Source: Chara braunii | Taxonomy: Eukaryota > Streptophyta > Charophyceae > Charales > Characeae | DNA: 22,159 nt | NCBI GenBank assembly: GCA_003427395.1 | Contig: BFEA01000268.1 | Span: forward strand, 895,044-917,202 | Direction: 5' to 3' | Part shown: positions 1 to 8,419 of the stretch, piece after piece | How the letters are laid out: each line of letters begins with the position of its first letter | How positions within the stretch are numbered: the first letter of the stretch is position 1 | Position numbers and translations under genes: made by a program | The notes under the pieces: model-generated | Database searches by the model: none | The model's input: only the letters and a program-made list of their open reading frames with translations | Told to the model about the DNA's origin: nothing

Positions 1-34
1 CCACATGTTGCCGCTTTTCTGCACGCAGTAGCTG
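1..34 (+). repeat. Exact 34-nt copy of 4553-4586
   Basis: All 34 bases are identical to 4553-4586 in the same orientation, and identity stops exactly where the mosaic end begins. The simplest reading is one end of a circularised mate-pair fragment, not a genomic repeat. Confidence 0.85.
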
Positions 35-68
35 CTGTCTCTTATACACATCTAGATGTGTATAAGAG

Positions 69-71
<3 letters not shown>
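35..71. other. Residual Nextera junction adapter (assembly artefact)
   Basis: Two 19-bp Tn5 mosaic ends lie head to head: CTGTCTCTTATACACATCT at 35-53 and its reverse complement from 54, complete except for the last G. This is the junction adapter of transposase mate-pair libraries and is not genomic. The preceding bases 1-34 are an exact copy of 4553-4586, and what follows is a GA tract, so the first 70 bases look like an untrimmed mate-pair read joined to a different locus. A short ORF crossing it (56-262) has no biological meaning. Confidence 0.95.

Positions 72-126
<55 letters not shown>
71..126. repeat. (GA)n microsatellite
   Basis: About 28 uninterrupted GA units directly follow the adapter. 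The Arg-Glu repeat predicted across it is a translation artefact of the dinucleotide. The tract may have helped seed the false join, because GA/CT tracts recur at 2639, 2916, 3041, 4301 and 6831. Confidence 0.95.
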
Positions 127-128
<2 letters not shown>

Positions 129-379
129 CCTCCCCGCGACCTCGAATTTTATTCTTCCTTTTTTTTTATTTTCTTGGTTTTAGTGGTATCACGTTTTTTT
201 TCTATTGCCTTGGTTTTAGTGGTATCTCGTTTTTTTGGGGGAGGGGGTATTTTAATTTCTAAAGAAAAACAGCTCCTACCGGTCCTTCAACTCCCTGACC
301 CCCTAAAGTCGCGGCGTGTTAACGACCTTGACTTTTTTCTATAGCTAGGCGAGGTACTCGTGGTTTAAGAAGTTGGTGG
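127..379. other. No gene recognised
   Basis: A pyrimidine- and T-rich stretch with a short imperfect direct repeat (a TTTTAGTGGTATC motif at about 177 and 214), then unique sequence leading into the decayed pol. I see no conserved coding or RNA signal, and no LTR or primer-binding site for the element that follows. Confidence 0.5.
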
Positions 380-406
380 GCTAAGAAAGCGACGTCTAAG
401 GGTGAG

Positions 407-720
407 TTGATGCTCGCACATATTGAGGTTGCACGTACACAAGTAGGTGCCTTGTTAGATCCAGGATTGATGCGGTCCTACATCTCAGAGAAGGCAATTC
501 ATAAGTTGCATCTGGGAATGAAGGCAAAGGACTTGCCACAACCTATCACGTCTATGTTCGTTGACAAGAGCACGATCACTATCTCTCAATATATCGATTG
601 TGTAAAATGTTATTTCCATACTAATGAAGGCAAACGAATCTTGCATGAAGCGTCTTTCTTATTGAGAAGAACATGCACTTCGATATGATTATGGGAATGG
701 ATTGACACGAGGAAGCCGAT
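407..720 (+). pseudogene. Retroelement aspartic protease relic
   Basis: The retropepsin region of gypsy pol, which in an active element would cut the polyprotein. The segment VGALLDPGLMRSYISEKA fits the family pattern in which ALxDSG or ALxDTG carries the catalytic Asp and is followed by a Phe/Tyr-Ile-Ser strand; here the triad reads DPG (458-466), so activity is unlikely. About 80 codons later a frameshift near 660-675 leads to HFDMIMGMD, the usual C-terminal motif ending in GMDW, where the Trp codon has become TGA at 703-705. Weak linker coding continues to about 910. The start is arbitrary because the gag junction is not recognisable. Confidence 0.8.
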
Positions 721-939
721 CCATAAGTCAGGTTCAAAAAAAAGACTGTAAAGTTGAAGGACGAAAAGTCTGAACTTCAAGCAATTAAACTGTATCACAG
801 GACTGACTCTGAATCGTCATTGTCTTTTTGTTGTATGAGTTACCCAACTTTGAAAAGTACGATTGCAAAGAAGAAGTTGGACCAGGATGTGATGATGGTG
901 CTCGTCAAGTGAGTAGGTGAATGCTCCTCAACCTATCCT

Positions 940-1770
940 CCTTCTATTGAGAAAATACTTCACGAATATAAGGACTTGCTGACCGAGCCTACGAGAATCA
1001 CTGAGCATGCTATTAAGCACACTATTGAGATTATTCCCGGAAGTAAGATTCCCCAAGGTCCCATCTATCGTATGTCTCCTAGGGAACTTGAGGAATTATA
1101 AGAAACAACTGCAAGAACTGACTGAGAAAGGATGGATTCGCCCCAGTTCATCTCCTTATGGTGCTCCTATCTTTTTCGTGCCCAAAACGAAAGGTGACCT
1201 CAGACTCTGTATTGACTATCATGGGTTGAATTTCGTCATTGGCAAAAATGCGAAACCACTTTCACGCATTGACGACTTGTTGGATCAGTTGCAGGGATGC
1301 AAGAACTTTAGTAAGATTGATCTCAAGCCAGGGTACCATTAGATCGAGGTGGCTCCTAAGGATCAACACAAGACAGCCTTCCGAACCAGGTATGGTCACT
1401 ACGAGTCCGTGGTTATGCCTTTTAGCCTAACTAATGCTCGACCTACCTTCTTCCAAAGATCTCTGAATGAACTGTTTCGTCAATGGCTAGATCAATTCGT
1501 AGTTGTCTATCTCGATGATATCCTCATCTATAGTAAGACTCTTGAGGATCACGAGAAACATTTGCGAACGGTTCTTAAAAGTTGCGCGAAGGCAACTTCA
1601 AAGAAGTCTGAGTTCGCTAGACCTGAGGTATTATACTTAGGGCATATAGTAAACGAAGAAGGATTAAGACCAGAAGATAAAAAAAAATAGAGCAATCCAA
1701 AATTGGCCCACGCCTCAGACTGTGACAAAACTCACATTTTTTCTGGGACTTGTTAGTTACTATAGAAAGT
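940..1770 (+). pseudogene. Ty3/gypsy reverse transcriptase relic
   Basis: RNA-directed DNA polymerase domain. Before the break the frame reads EYKDLLTEP and, further on, [13 protein letters not shown]; a frameshift at about 1095 moves to the frame reading [20 protein letters not shown], then [26 protein letters not shown] and [14 protein letters not shown] at 1340-1342 replaces the Gln of the family GYHQI motif. The same frame then runs through the palm, including catalytic YLDD at 1508-1519, to LGHIVNEEGLRPEDKKK, with another break in the A-run at 1679-1690. The thumb motif FLGLVSYYRKFV follows in a third frame. Roughly 30 residues usually found between YRKF and the RNase H domain are missing. 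All core motifs are recognisable but the gene is dead. Confidence 0.93.
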
Positions 1771-2249
1771 TTGTGAGGATCAAGAAATTGAAACATGTAC
1801 TAACTCACTACCCTATCCTAAAGATTCTTGATCCTTCTCTCCCTTTCATTGTCACCACTGATGCAAGTCGGTATGGGATTGGTGTTGTACTTCGGCAAGA
1901 TGACGGTAAGGGATATAGACCTATAAAGTTTACGTCCAAAAGACTTCCGTTTGAAAAAGTGACTAACTCCACTTATAAAAGGGAATTGTATGCCTTAGTT
2001 GCCACACTGGACACTTGGAAGCACTACTTGTTAGGGAGGCACTTCACTGTCTACTCAGACCACTCTACCTAGAAGTGGATCAAAACCCAACCTCGACTCT
2101 CTGACAAGCTAGTTAGATGGTCCACTTTCATAGACACATTTGACTTGGAACTGAAAACGATTAAAGGAAAGTCTGATGTGGTTGATGATGCTTTGTCTAG
2201 GCGTGCAGATTTCTTTGGAACAATTCTCCTACCTGGATATTGGGAATGA
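1771..2249 (+). pseudogene. Ty3/gypsy RNase H relic
   Basis: RNase H domain that in an active element degrades the RNA of the RNA:DNA hybrid. The frame reads PFIVTTDASRYGIGVVLRQ (first Asp at 1860-1862), then KRELYALVATLDTWKHYLLG (Glu at 1983-1985), VYSDHST (Asp at 2058-2060), and after a stop TAG at 2070-2072 continues KWIKTQPRLSDKLVRW to VVDDALSRR. The four acidic active-site positions are present although the frame is broken. TGA at 2247-2249 ends the frame; a shifted frame carries about 20 more post-RNase H linker codons (LKKQFRKGYVDNP), after which similarity to pol ends and no integrase follows. Confidence 0.9.
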
Positions 2250-2324
2250 ACTAAAAAAACAATTTCGCAAGGGTTATGTCGATAACCCGATATAAAGTCC
2301 TATTTTTGGCATACAAAATGGTGC

Positions 2325-2638
2325 TTTACAGCGCAGTGGAAGACTTGGATACAAGTCCTGACTTGACCGGGACTGACCTCTTTTGCGTAGTACAAGATAG
2401 CGCAGCAGAATACTAGAATACTAATGACTAGCCCAATCAATGTTACAACGTAGACCAAACATACATCATTAGGCGCCAGGTCCAGTTCATGCACAGACGA
2501 AGAGGAGGGGATCAGACGGAGAAGAGGAGGGGAGAGATGGGAAAGTCGTCAACACCAAGTCTCGTTACAAGTCCCAAATAATCCCTCGTCAAAATGTCTG
2601 AAGTGCAATGTGGAGTCTGGATCCAAATGTCACCAAGC
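2325..2638 (+). repeat. Dispersed repeat copy, related to 6365-6690
   Basis: GGAAGACTTG followed by GATACA, then further downstream CACAGACGA, a purine-rich block and GTCAAC, occur in the same order and orientation as at about 6367-6560. By-eye similarity is patchy. This could be the 3' LTR remnant of the pol relic just upstream, but no terminal motifs or target duplication were found. Confidence 0.4.
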
Positions 2639-2656
2639 TCTCTCTCTCTCTCTCTC
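2639..2656. repeat. (CT)n microsatellite
   Basis: A short CT tract following unique sequence. Confidence 0.9.
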
Positions 2657-2832
2657 ATAGTCTGCTGATGCAGTGAAGTCAGATAACGAGAGGGTGTAGG
2701 GTCAGGATGTACACTGCTTGTTGAGATTTCACTTGCACTGAATTGTCCATTCAGTCCTTTTCATCACATTGCAGATCCTTGGTTTATATGTACATCGCCC
2801 AACTGGGCATGTAACACACACACACACACATG

Positions 2833-2928
2833 TCATGGATGTATCTCGATCACATAGAGAATCAAGCCTCCAGTGTTGCATTCAGTTTACGTTTGTCATC
2901 CATTTTCATTCTCTCTCTCTCTCTCTCC

Positions 2929-2962
<34 letters not shown>

Positions 2963-3040
2963 TCTCATGGATGTATCTCGATCACATAGAGAATCAAGCC
3001 TTTCGTTTTGCATTCAGTTTACTTTCATCATTCATTTTCA

Positions 3041-3097
<57 letters not shown>

Positions 3098-3099
3098 AC
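2833..3099. repeat. 132-bp tandem duplication with CT and CA microsatellites
   Basis: Two direct copies start at 2833 and 2965, each with TCATGGATGTATCTCGATCA, a conserved unique stretch of about 75 bp, then a CT tract and a CA tract. Another CA tract precedes copy one (2814-2830). Copy two runs straight into the adapter at 3100. The ORFs predicted here are repeat translations, not genes. Confidence 0.9.
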
Positions 3100-3137
3100 C
3101 TGTCTCTTATACACATCTAGATGTGTATAAGAGACAG
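3100..3137. other. Complete Nextera junction adapter (assembly artefact)
   Basis: A perfect 38-bp head-to-head pair of Tn5 mosaic ends, 3100-3118 and 3119-3137. Sequence left of it (CA repeat) and right of it (unique) may come from loci separated by the mate-pair insert length. Its translation produces the spurious peptide VSYTHLDVYKRQ in one predicted ORF. Confidence 0.97.
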
Positions 3138-3848
3138 AGGGCATACAGGGGAAGCCCCACTCCCTGATTGGCAAAGAGCTTGGCAGAATGAAGGTTAGAA
3201 AAACCTGCCGCATCAAACCTCACTGTTTTCTCATGTTAGCCAACGCCAAACACTCCTTCCCATGGAAACCATCAGATACCTTCAAAGACAACAACCCGAC
3301 CCTCACAAACAGCAAATATCCAAACACAAACAGATCGAGAACAACCATACCAAACCACAAAACGGAAAGAAGAGGAGTACAGAGCTCCAGCGAGGTGCAT
3401 GTAATGTGTACAGACAACTCTGCAGGAAGAAATATACTGGTCCCTATCAAATGGTGCCATTTTTGAAACCCAGCTCCCAACAACAGAAACCCCTGCACTT
3501 GGGTGCCATCTCACCGTCATGGGACAAGGATCCGCTACTTTCTGTAAATGGTTTCTAGGCTTCTAGCAATTTTAGTAATCTTAAGAATTGCTACGGGAAA
3601 TCATCATACCTTCCCTCCATGCTTAGCATACGATCGATCAGCCCATCGATCAGATAAGCGCAGAAGGGATGGCACGTTCGTGATCCCGTCAATCAGATGT
3701 GTGCACCGGGAGTGCACAGGGAGCGCACCAGGGGAAAAAAGCAGTCAGTGGTTCACGATTTAGATTACCGAAGAAGACAAACAGTACTGACAAGCAGTGT
3801 CCCGTGCCTCAAAAAAAGGTATTTCGAAAGATACATCAGATTAGCACT
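3138..3848. other. No gene recognised
   Basis: Unique, moderately AT-rich sequence. Several overlapping ORFs of 70-98 codons exist on both strands, none with a recognisable domain, convincing start context or conserved motif. I treat them as chance ORFs. Confidence 0.5.
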
Positions 3849-3886
3849 GAGACAAACATATGACAACTGGCAGGATCAACCAGGTA
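3849..3886 (-). pseudogene. 18S rRNA 5'-end fragment, copy 1
   Basis: Read on the minus strand this begins TACCTGGTTGATCCTGCCAG, the near-universal first 20 nt of nuclear small-subunit rRNA, and continues through the ATATG and TTGTCTC blocks. By eye about 36 of 38 positions match the plant consensus. Similarity fades soon after, so only the extreme 5' end is kept; sequence on the other side (3887-3921) would be the external-spacer side. Confidence 0.75.
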
Positions 3887-3914
3887 AGCGTTATTCAATG
3901 CTAATATGTTCAGA

Positions 3915-3959
3915 GCTCTTTGAAACAAGCATATAACTACTGGCAGGATCGACCAAGTA
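3915..3959 (-). pseudogene. 18S rRNA 5'-end fragment, copy 2
   Basis: A second degenerate copy in the same orientation, 73 bp from the first. The minus strand reads TACTTGGTCGATCCTGCCAG and runs on through TTGTTTCAAAG, so it reaches a few bases further into 18S than copy 1. About 34 of 38 core positions match the consensus. Sequence beyond both copies (GCGTTATTCAATG and GCGATACTCAATG) is also related, so the duplicated unit includes some adjoining spacer. Confidence 0.75.
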
Positions 3960-4296
3960 CACATAAATGCGATACTCAATGTGAACTGCACAAGAAAAAA
4001 AAAAGAAGATCAGGAGTGATTAGGCAAGATGGCATCAACATCAAATACTGAGATGGGGAGACAGGGATGCCAAAGCAAGAAATCTCAACCCCCCACACAG
4101 ATGGAGAGAGAGAGGAGAAAAGGTTTCTCTCCTACGAAATGCATGAACAGAAAGCGGATGCCAACGAGTCTGATTGCGGGTATCGCGGACAGATTTGTTC
4201 CCTTGGATAACACGGCATCCAAGTTTCCAATTGAGCCTCTCAGCTATGTGCTAGACATCAACAAGGCAAGAGGACAAGACACATGGACAACATAGT

Positions 4297-4300
<4 letters not shown>
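3960..4300. other. No gene recognised
   Basis: An 88-codon ATG ORF (4029-4295, +) beginning MASTSNTEMGRQ is the only candidate. It has no motif I can identify, is rich in Lys, Arg and Ser, and ends just before the CT tract. A small hypothetical exon cannot be excluded. Confidence 0.35.
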
Positions 4301-4365
<65 letters not shown>

Positions 4366-4366
4366 N

Positions 4367-4427
<61 letters not shown>
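4301..4427. repeat. (CT)n microsatellite with one N
   Basis: About 63 CT units, ambiguous base at 4366. The length is not reliable in a short-read assembly. Confidence 0.97.
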
Positions 4428-4431
<4 letters not shown>

Positions 4432-4627
4432 GAAGGAGGAGGTTGCTGCGACAACTTGCAATCCTATGCCGTACATCCACTGTTCAGAATGGGACTGGTG
4501 ATTACAATCCATCCCAGGAAATCCCAGCTTATCTCATAAGTCTTTGACAGCCCCACATGTTGCCGCTTTTCTGCACGCAGTAGCTGTGCCAACATTCGCA
4601 AAAAAAGGACAGCACCAGTCAATGGGA

Positions 4628-5370
4628 TGCAAGGATTCAGTATGTCGGTCAGCAATGGAAAGGCCTCGCCTGCCCTAAGTGAAGGCAGGCCTGCAAAAAT
4701 GCAGCAAGACCTGAGTAAAGGCCAATGTGAGCAGAATGCTTCCCCGCCCCCCCCTTTACTTGCAACGCACGTGCAGCATCGTGTAGGCTCAGTCCACGAG
4801 TTGGTTGAAGATGCTGGGTCTCTTGCGGATTCTGAAAGGCCCAGGGCGCAGGGAACTGGGACAAGATGCAGCCTGGGCACAGCCTCCTCCGCTTCTCCAG
4901 CCAGCACAAAAGACGGAGGGCGCCCTGCTGCGTACATTCGTGCGTTCAAGCAATGCTGCAGCACTGCACGAGTGACTTCTTAGTGCTGATGCACAAGGAG
5001 GAAGGTGCACGGTGGCAGCGAGGTGACAGAGAGAGGAAGAGTGGCAGCCATCATAGCCAGGCTGCTCGCTCCATAGCCGGTGGAGGAGTGGAGGTCCTTG
5101 GTGGAACAGGGAGTGGGAGAAGGAAGAAAGGCAGTGTGACAAGGCACGTACCTGGTTTTGACGAAGGCAGGCTGCTCAATCAGAGTCTTCAAGCGGCATT
5201 GGGATGATGATATGTGGATCATTTGCAGACAAACAGGCTAGTCTGAGTTGTAGGAGTAAGAGTCGGCGGAATAGCCACCTGTAGCAGGGGTACATTGTTG
5301 TTGTATTGGTGATTGGAGGCGATGGAAGGGCTTTCATTAACAAGAGACTTCGGTACCTTGCTCGTTCCTA
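4628..5370 (+). repeat. Diverged LTR, same family as 15975-17009
   Basis: The start TGCAAGGATTCAG matches the LTR start TGCAAGGATCAGG at 21285. The copy then carries, in the same order, the family hairpin (4668-4690), a GTACATTCGTGCG-like block, a CATAGCC and CTCCATAGC block, TACCTGGTTTTGACGAAGGC against TACCTTGTATTGGCGATGGT, TCTTCAAG and GTAGGAGTA. Similarity weakens after about 5272 and the end is approximate. No internal retrotransposon sequence follows on either side, so it is a solo or truncated LTR. Confidence 0.65.
4668..4690 (+). other. LTR-family hairpin with compensatory pair change
   Basis: Stem GCCTGCC pairs with GGCAGGC around the nine-base loop CTAAGTGAA. The same loop at 16057-16065 is held by GCCCGCC with GGCGGGC: the fourth stem pair changed from C-G to T-A on both sides. 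Confidence 0.7.
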
Positions 5371-5516
5371 TTCGGTCCGAATCTTGCTTTGATTTCTGCC
5401 TTCAATTTCAGCTCGATGATGTCTTGTCTTCTGTGAGATGTCACAACTTCGTTAATTGCTATTCACATTGCTTCATTCCTCGCAACGATTTGATTCAGTC
5501 CAATGGATGCCTACTC

Positions 5517-6130
5517 CAAGTCCCTCCTCTTTTTGAACCAGCAATACTTTTTCAACCCATTTTGTTTCCTACTCGATGTGCTGTTACCTTTGAGGCACAG
5601 CGTACAGCATCCAAATGGCTAGCTGCATCAAGCGTAAAAAAAAAAATAAAGTCAAGTTGTTTTTTAGTGGCACACGGCAGGAATCTGTACCAGGCCGCAC
5701 CAGTGGTTAACGGAGTAAATTGACCAAGGGCACCATTTCCGAAATGCTGCGTGGAAAACCACTTGGATGAACTGAGCAACAAGTCCCTCATTTTTTTTGA
5801 ACCACCAACACTTATCCAAGCCATTTTGTTCCTACTCGATGTGCTGGTATCTACGAGGCACGGCCTACAGCATCCAAATGGCTAGCTGCACCAGGCAAAA
5901 ACAAAAAAAGAGTCGGTTTGTTTTTTGTCGGCGCATAGCAGGAATCTGTATTGGGAAAAAGAGTCTCGGGAGGCAAAGACAAAAAAAGAGTCGGTTTGTT
6001 TTTTGTCGGCGCATAGCAGGAATCTGTGTTGGGAAAAAGAGGCTCGGGAGTACCGGCGGTTCACGGAGTAAGACGACCAAGGGCAGTGTTTCCGAAACGC
6101 ATGTGGAAAACAACTTGGATGAACTGAGCA
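5517..6130. repeat. 263-bp tandem duplication with nested 78-bp duplication
   Basis: CAAGTCCCTC starts copies at 5517 and 5780; both continue through TTTTTTTGAACCA, TACTCGATGTGCTG, CATCCAAATGGCTAGCTGCA and a GGAATCTGTA block, and the tail TGGATGAACTGAGCAACA occurs at the end of each. In copy two a 78-bp segment (5893-5970) is repeated directly (5971-6048) with a handful of changes. Because 78 is divisible by three, one ORF (5797-6255) contains a 26-residue internal repeat, but nothing else suggests coding. Confidence 0.85.
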
Positions 6131-6364
6131 ACAGGAAACTCACACGTCCAAGGCTGGTCTCCGAGACAAAAGTTGGAACGGATGACGATAACAAATGTGA
6201 TTACATAGTGACTGATTCGGACTTGAATTGCATAACTGTCTTAGTCACCAAGTAACGGCTTGGGCTCGAGGGAATGATTCCGAGTTGCATACTCGTGAAA
6301 CACAGTCATAAGTATGGCGCAGATTCCCAGAACCGACCAGATAATACAGAGTAAATTTCAAATA
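6131..6364. other. No gene recognised
   Basis: Unique sequence between the tandem block and the dispersed repeat copy. No coding or RNA signal seen. Confidence 0.4.
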
Positions 6365-6690
6365 CCGCGGAAGACTTGAGATACATGGACTGACTCTGAC
6401 CTGACTCGGACTGCAATCGAACACTCTCAATCATTCATCGGGGGTGCGAAAGCCCTGGCCTTGGACACAGACGAAAGGCCAGGGTCTGAGATCATCCACG
6501 GACGAATGGAGGGAGGAGAGAGACGAAGGGATGAGGAGAGGGAAGATGACGTCAACTCGATGTTTCCAAAGATAGTATCTTGAAATGCCAGAGATGGCGA
6601 GAATCCGAAATGTTGCGAATACAGTGGCCCACAATGTCTCAGATATCGATCTCACAATGTCAAGTACATCTCCAGAGGCAGACGAAATCA
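6365..6690 (+). repeat. Dispersed repeat copy, related to 2325-2638
   Basis: Shares GGAAGACTTGAGATACA, CACAGACGA, a purine-rich block and GACGTCAAC in order with 2325-2550. Family and ends unknown. Confidence 0.4.
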
Positions 6691-6827
6691 GATCCCACAA
6701 GTAGTCCTCAACCTATAGTCCCAATGTTGCTGTCTCCAATGTCATCAGAATTCGTAACCATCTTTCATACTCATAGCAGTCTCGTAGTAGTCTCGTAGGA
6801 GAACCCAGAAGTAGACTTAGACTGAGA

Positions 6828-6830
<3 letters not shown>

Positions 6831-6888
<58 letters not shown>
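6831..6888. repeat. (GA)n microsatellite
   Basis: About 29 GA units. Confidence 0.95.
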
Positions 6889-6891
<3 letters not shown>

Positions 6892-7480
6892 GGAGGAAGA
6901 AGAGGGAGAGAAGGCGAAGCCTTCCTCCCTGGTACCTGGCACGGTAGCTATGGCGCTGCAAGGGGGCTGGGCCGGTAACTGGCGCTGCGCCCAATGCTGC
7001 GCTGATCCTCTCGCCGCTGAACTCCTGCTCTCGTCACTGCTCCTCGCTATGCTGCAGCGCTGCGCTAATCGTACTAACGCTGGAACGCTGCGCTAATCCT
7101 GAAGACTAACCTTCGGTCCATACTAACCTCTCCCCTCCTACTGAGGCTGGTACCCAGCCTTTTGTAGTGCTGGGCCGGCCTCCTACCTGCTGGTACCTAC
7201 CGGCCTGGACCGTTGATCTGAATCGACGGTCCAGATTCGAACTGGATTTGGCGCCTAAACGTGGCAGCCTCTGCAGCGCTGCCGGTAGGTCCTATGCTGG
7301 GCCGGTACCGGCCTTGTGGCCGTTGGCCTGGGCCTCTACCCCTGGCCTGCCTGAACCGCCGTGGTCCTGGCCTATCTGGGCCTCATCTGAACCCTCGTCG
7401 CTTAGGCCTACCCTGCCTATTTGGAACTGGGCCCTAACTGGGGCCCGTGTGGCTCAGAATGCCACATTCCGGTTGTGCAT
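6889..7480. other. GC-rich tract with palindromes, no gene recognised
   Basis: Noticeably richer in G and C than the flanks, with recurring GGGCCGG, CTGCGCTAAT and CCTGGCCT motifs. It holds a 9-bp inverted repeat CTGGACCGT / ACGGTCCAG at 7205-7234 and the perfect 14-bp palindrome GGCCGGTACCGGCC at 7300-7313. A 128-codon ORF (7167-7553, +) shows only the Trp/Pro/Ala bias expected from GC-rich sequence. It could be a CpG-rich promoter or a transposon end; nothing decides. Confidence 0.4.
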
Positions 7481-8342
7481 ACAACACCAGAATGGTAGAG
7501 GTAAAATCGCTAGCATGCCTTCGGCCTTCACACTTCACAAGAACCACCACTAGTCTGACAATACACAAACATATTGCACACAACTATGATGACAATCTGC
7601 CATGCGATCGGACAGGAGAGACTGAGGCGGCGTCCAAATGATTTAGGAACAAAGAGGAAAAGAAAGAGCACACCTCTGTTGAAAATCTGCCTAATCATAG
7701 GACAAACAATCGGACACTGAAGAGACCAAATAATTTGTAAGAAACAGGAAAGGAAAGAAAAGAAAAGAAAAGGCAGCAAAAGGAGGAAATCACTCTGCAT
7801 GTACTCGAGCAAACAAGAACAACACATTTGAAAACTAGCGGGGGGGGGGGGGGGGCAAACTCACCGGAAAGCCACAAATCCTCCATAACCCATTGATACA
7901 ACATGACAAGAGGTTATCCCAAAGAATCTCAAGAGCCCGTCCACACACACCGCCTGGAAGACCTCTGATCGCTCTTCGCTGCGTTCAATGCAAACGGAAA
8001 GACAGAGGGAAAGCACACAAATAAGTATAGAAACACGATCCAAAAAAGTTGCAAAAAAGAGATGCTCAAGTTGGTTTGCAACAACTTCAAACCACCTCTG
8101 CCTTCTGCGCCTACCATGGTTTCCAGGGCAGCATGCCTTTTCCAATGAGGTCCACTGGATGGGTAATCTCTGCACAGCAGAATTTTCTCCAACTGTCACA
8201 GGTTGGGCTGATATTTCAGTAGGTAATGCTGGTTCAGCAGCAGCTTATAATATGTGACGCAGATATCCACTACCGTTGTCACTCGAAAATTGCACCAAAT
8301 ACGGCTACAATGACCGGGTGTTCTATTCAGGTGAAGACGGTA
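7481..8342. other. No gene recognised
   Basis: Mixed sequence with AAAAG-rich stretches near 7740-7790 and a 16-G homopolymer at 7840-7855. The longest ORF (7861-8199, -, 112 codons) has no recognisable motif. At 8310-8336 a segment reading CCGGGTGTTCTATTCAGG resembles a unit of the minisatellite at 12471-12611. Confidence 0.4.
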
Positions 8343-8384
8343 GGAGACTGTAAAGTCCAAAGGACGGATGACACTCTCCTTTTC

Positions 8385-8419
<35 letters not shown>

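Larger units (their letters stand above)
380..2300 (+). mobile_element. Decayed Ty3/gypsy retrotransposon, pol fragment
   Basis: Protease, reverse transcriptase and RNase H remnants occur in the order expected for Ty3/gypsy pol. The reading frame is broken by several frameshifts, at least three in-frame stops and an internal deletion between the RT and RNase H regions. No gag, integrase, primer-binding site or paired LTR is visible. Coding similarity fades about 40 codons past RNase H. This is an old, immobile relic and a different lineage from the element at the right end of the window. Confidence 0.9.

Noticed and set aside
56-262. ORF rich in Arg-Glu repeats at the window start
   Set aside because: Translation of the adapter and the GA microsatellite.
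2470-2485. GGCGCCAGGTCC as a tRNA-Lys type primer-binding site
   Set aside because: Short chance match, not preceded by an LTR end; the plant tRNA-Met type site is found at 17013.
2769-3216. Ser/Leu/His/Thr-repeat ORFs
   Set aside because: CT and CA microsatellites plus adapter; the end VSYTHLDVYKRQ is adapter translation.
4244-4512. Arg-Glu and Leu-Ser repeat ORFs on both strands
   Set aside because: They are the CT/GA tract read in different frames, including an ambiguous base.
5797-6255. 152-codon ORF with a 26-residue internal repeat
   Set aside because: The repeat comes from a 78-bp DNA duplication; no start context, domain or codon signal.
7840-7855. 16-G homopolymer as a regulatory quadruplex (also 12 G at 12381-12392)
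   Set aside because: Single homopolymers are prone to sequencing error and polymorphism; no supporting context.
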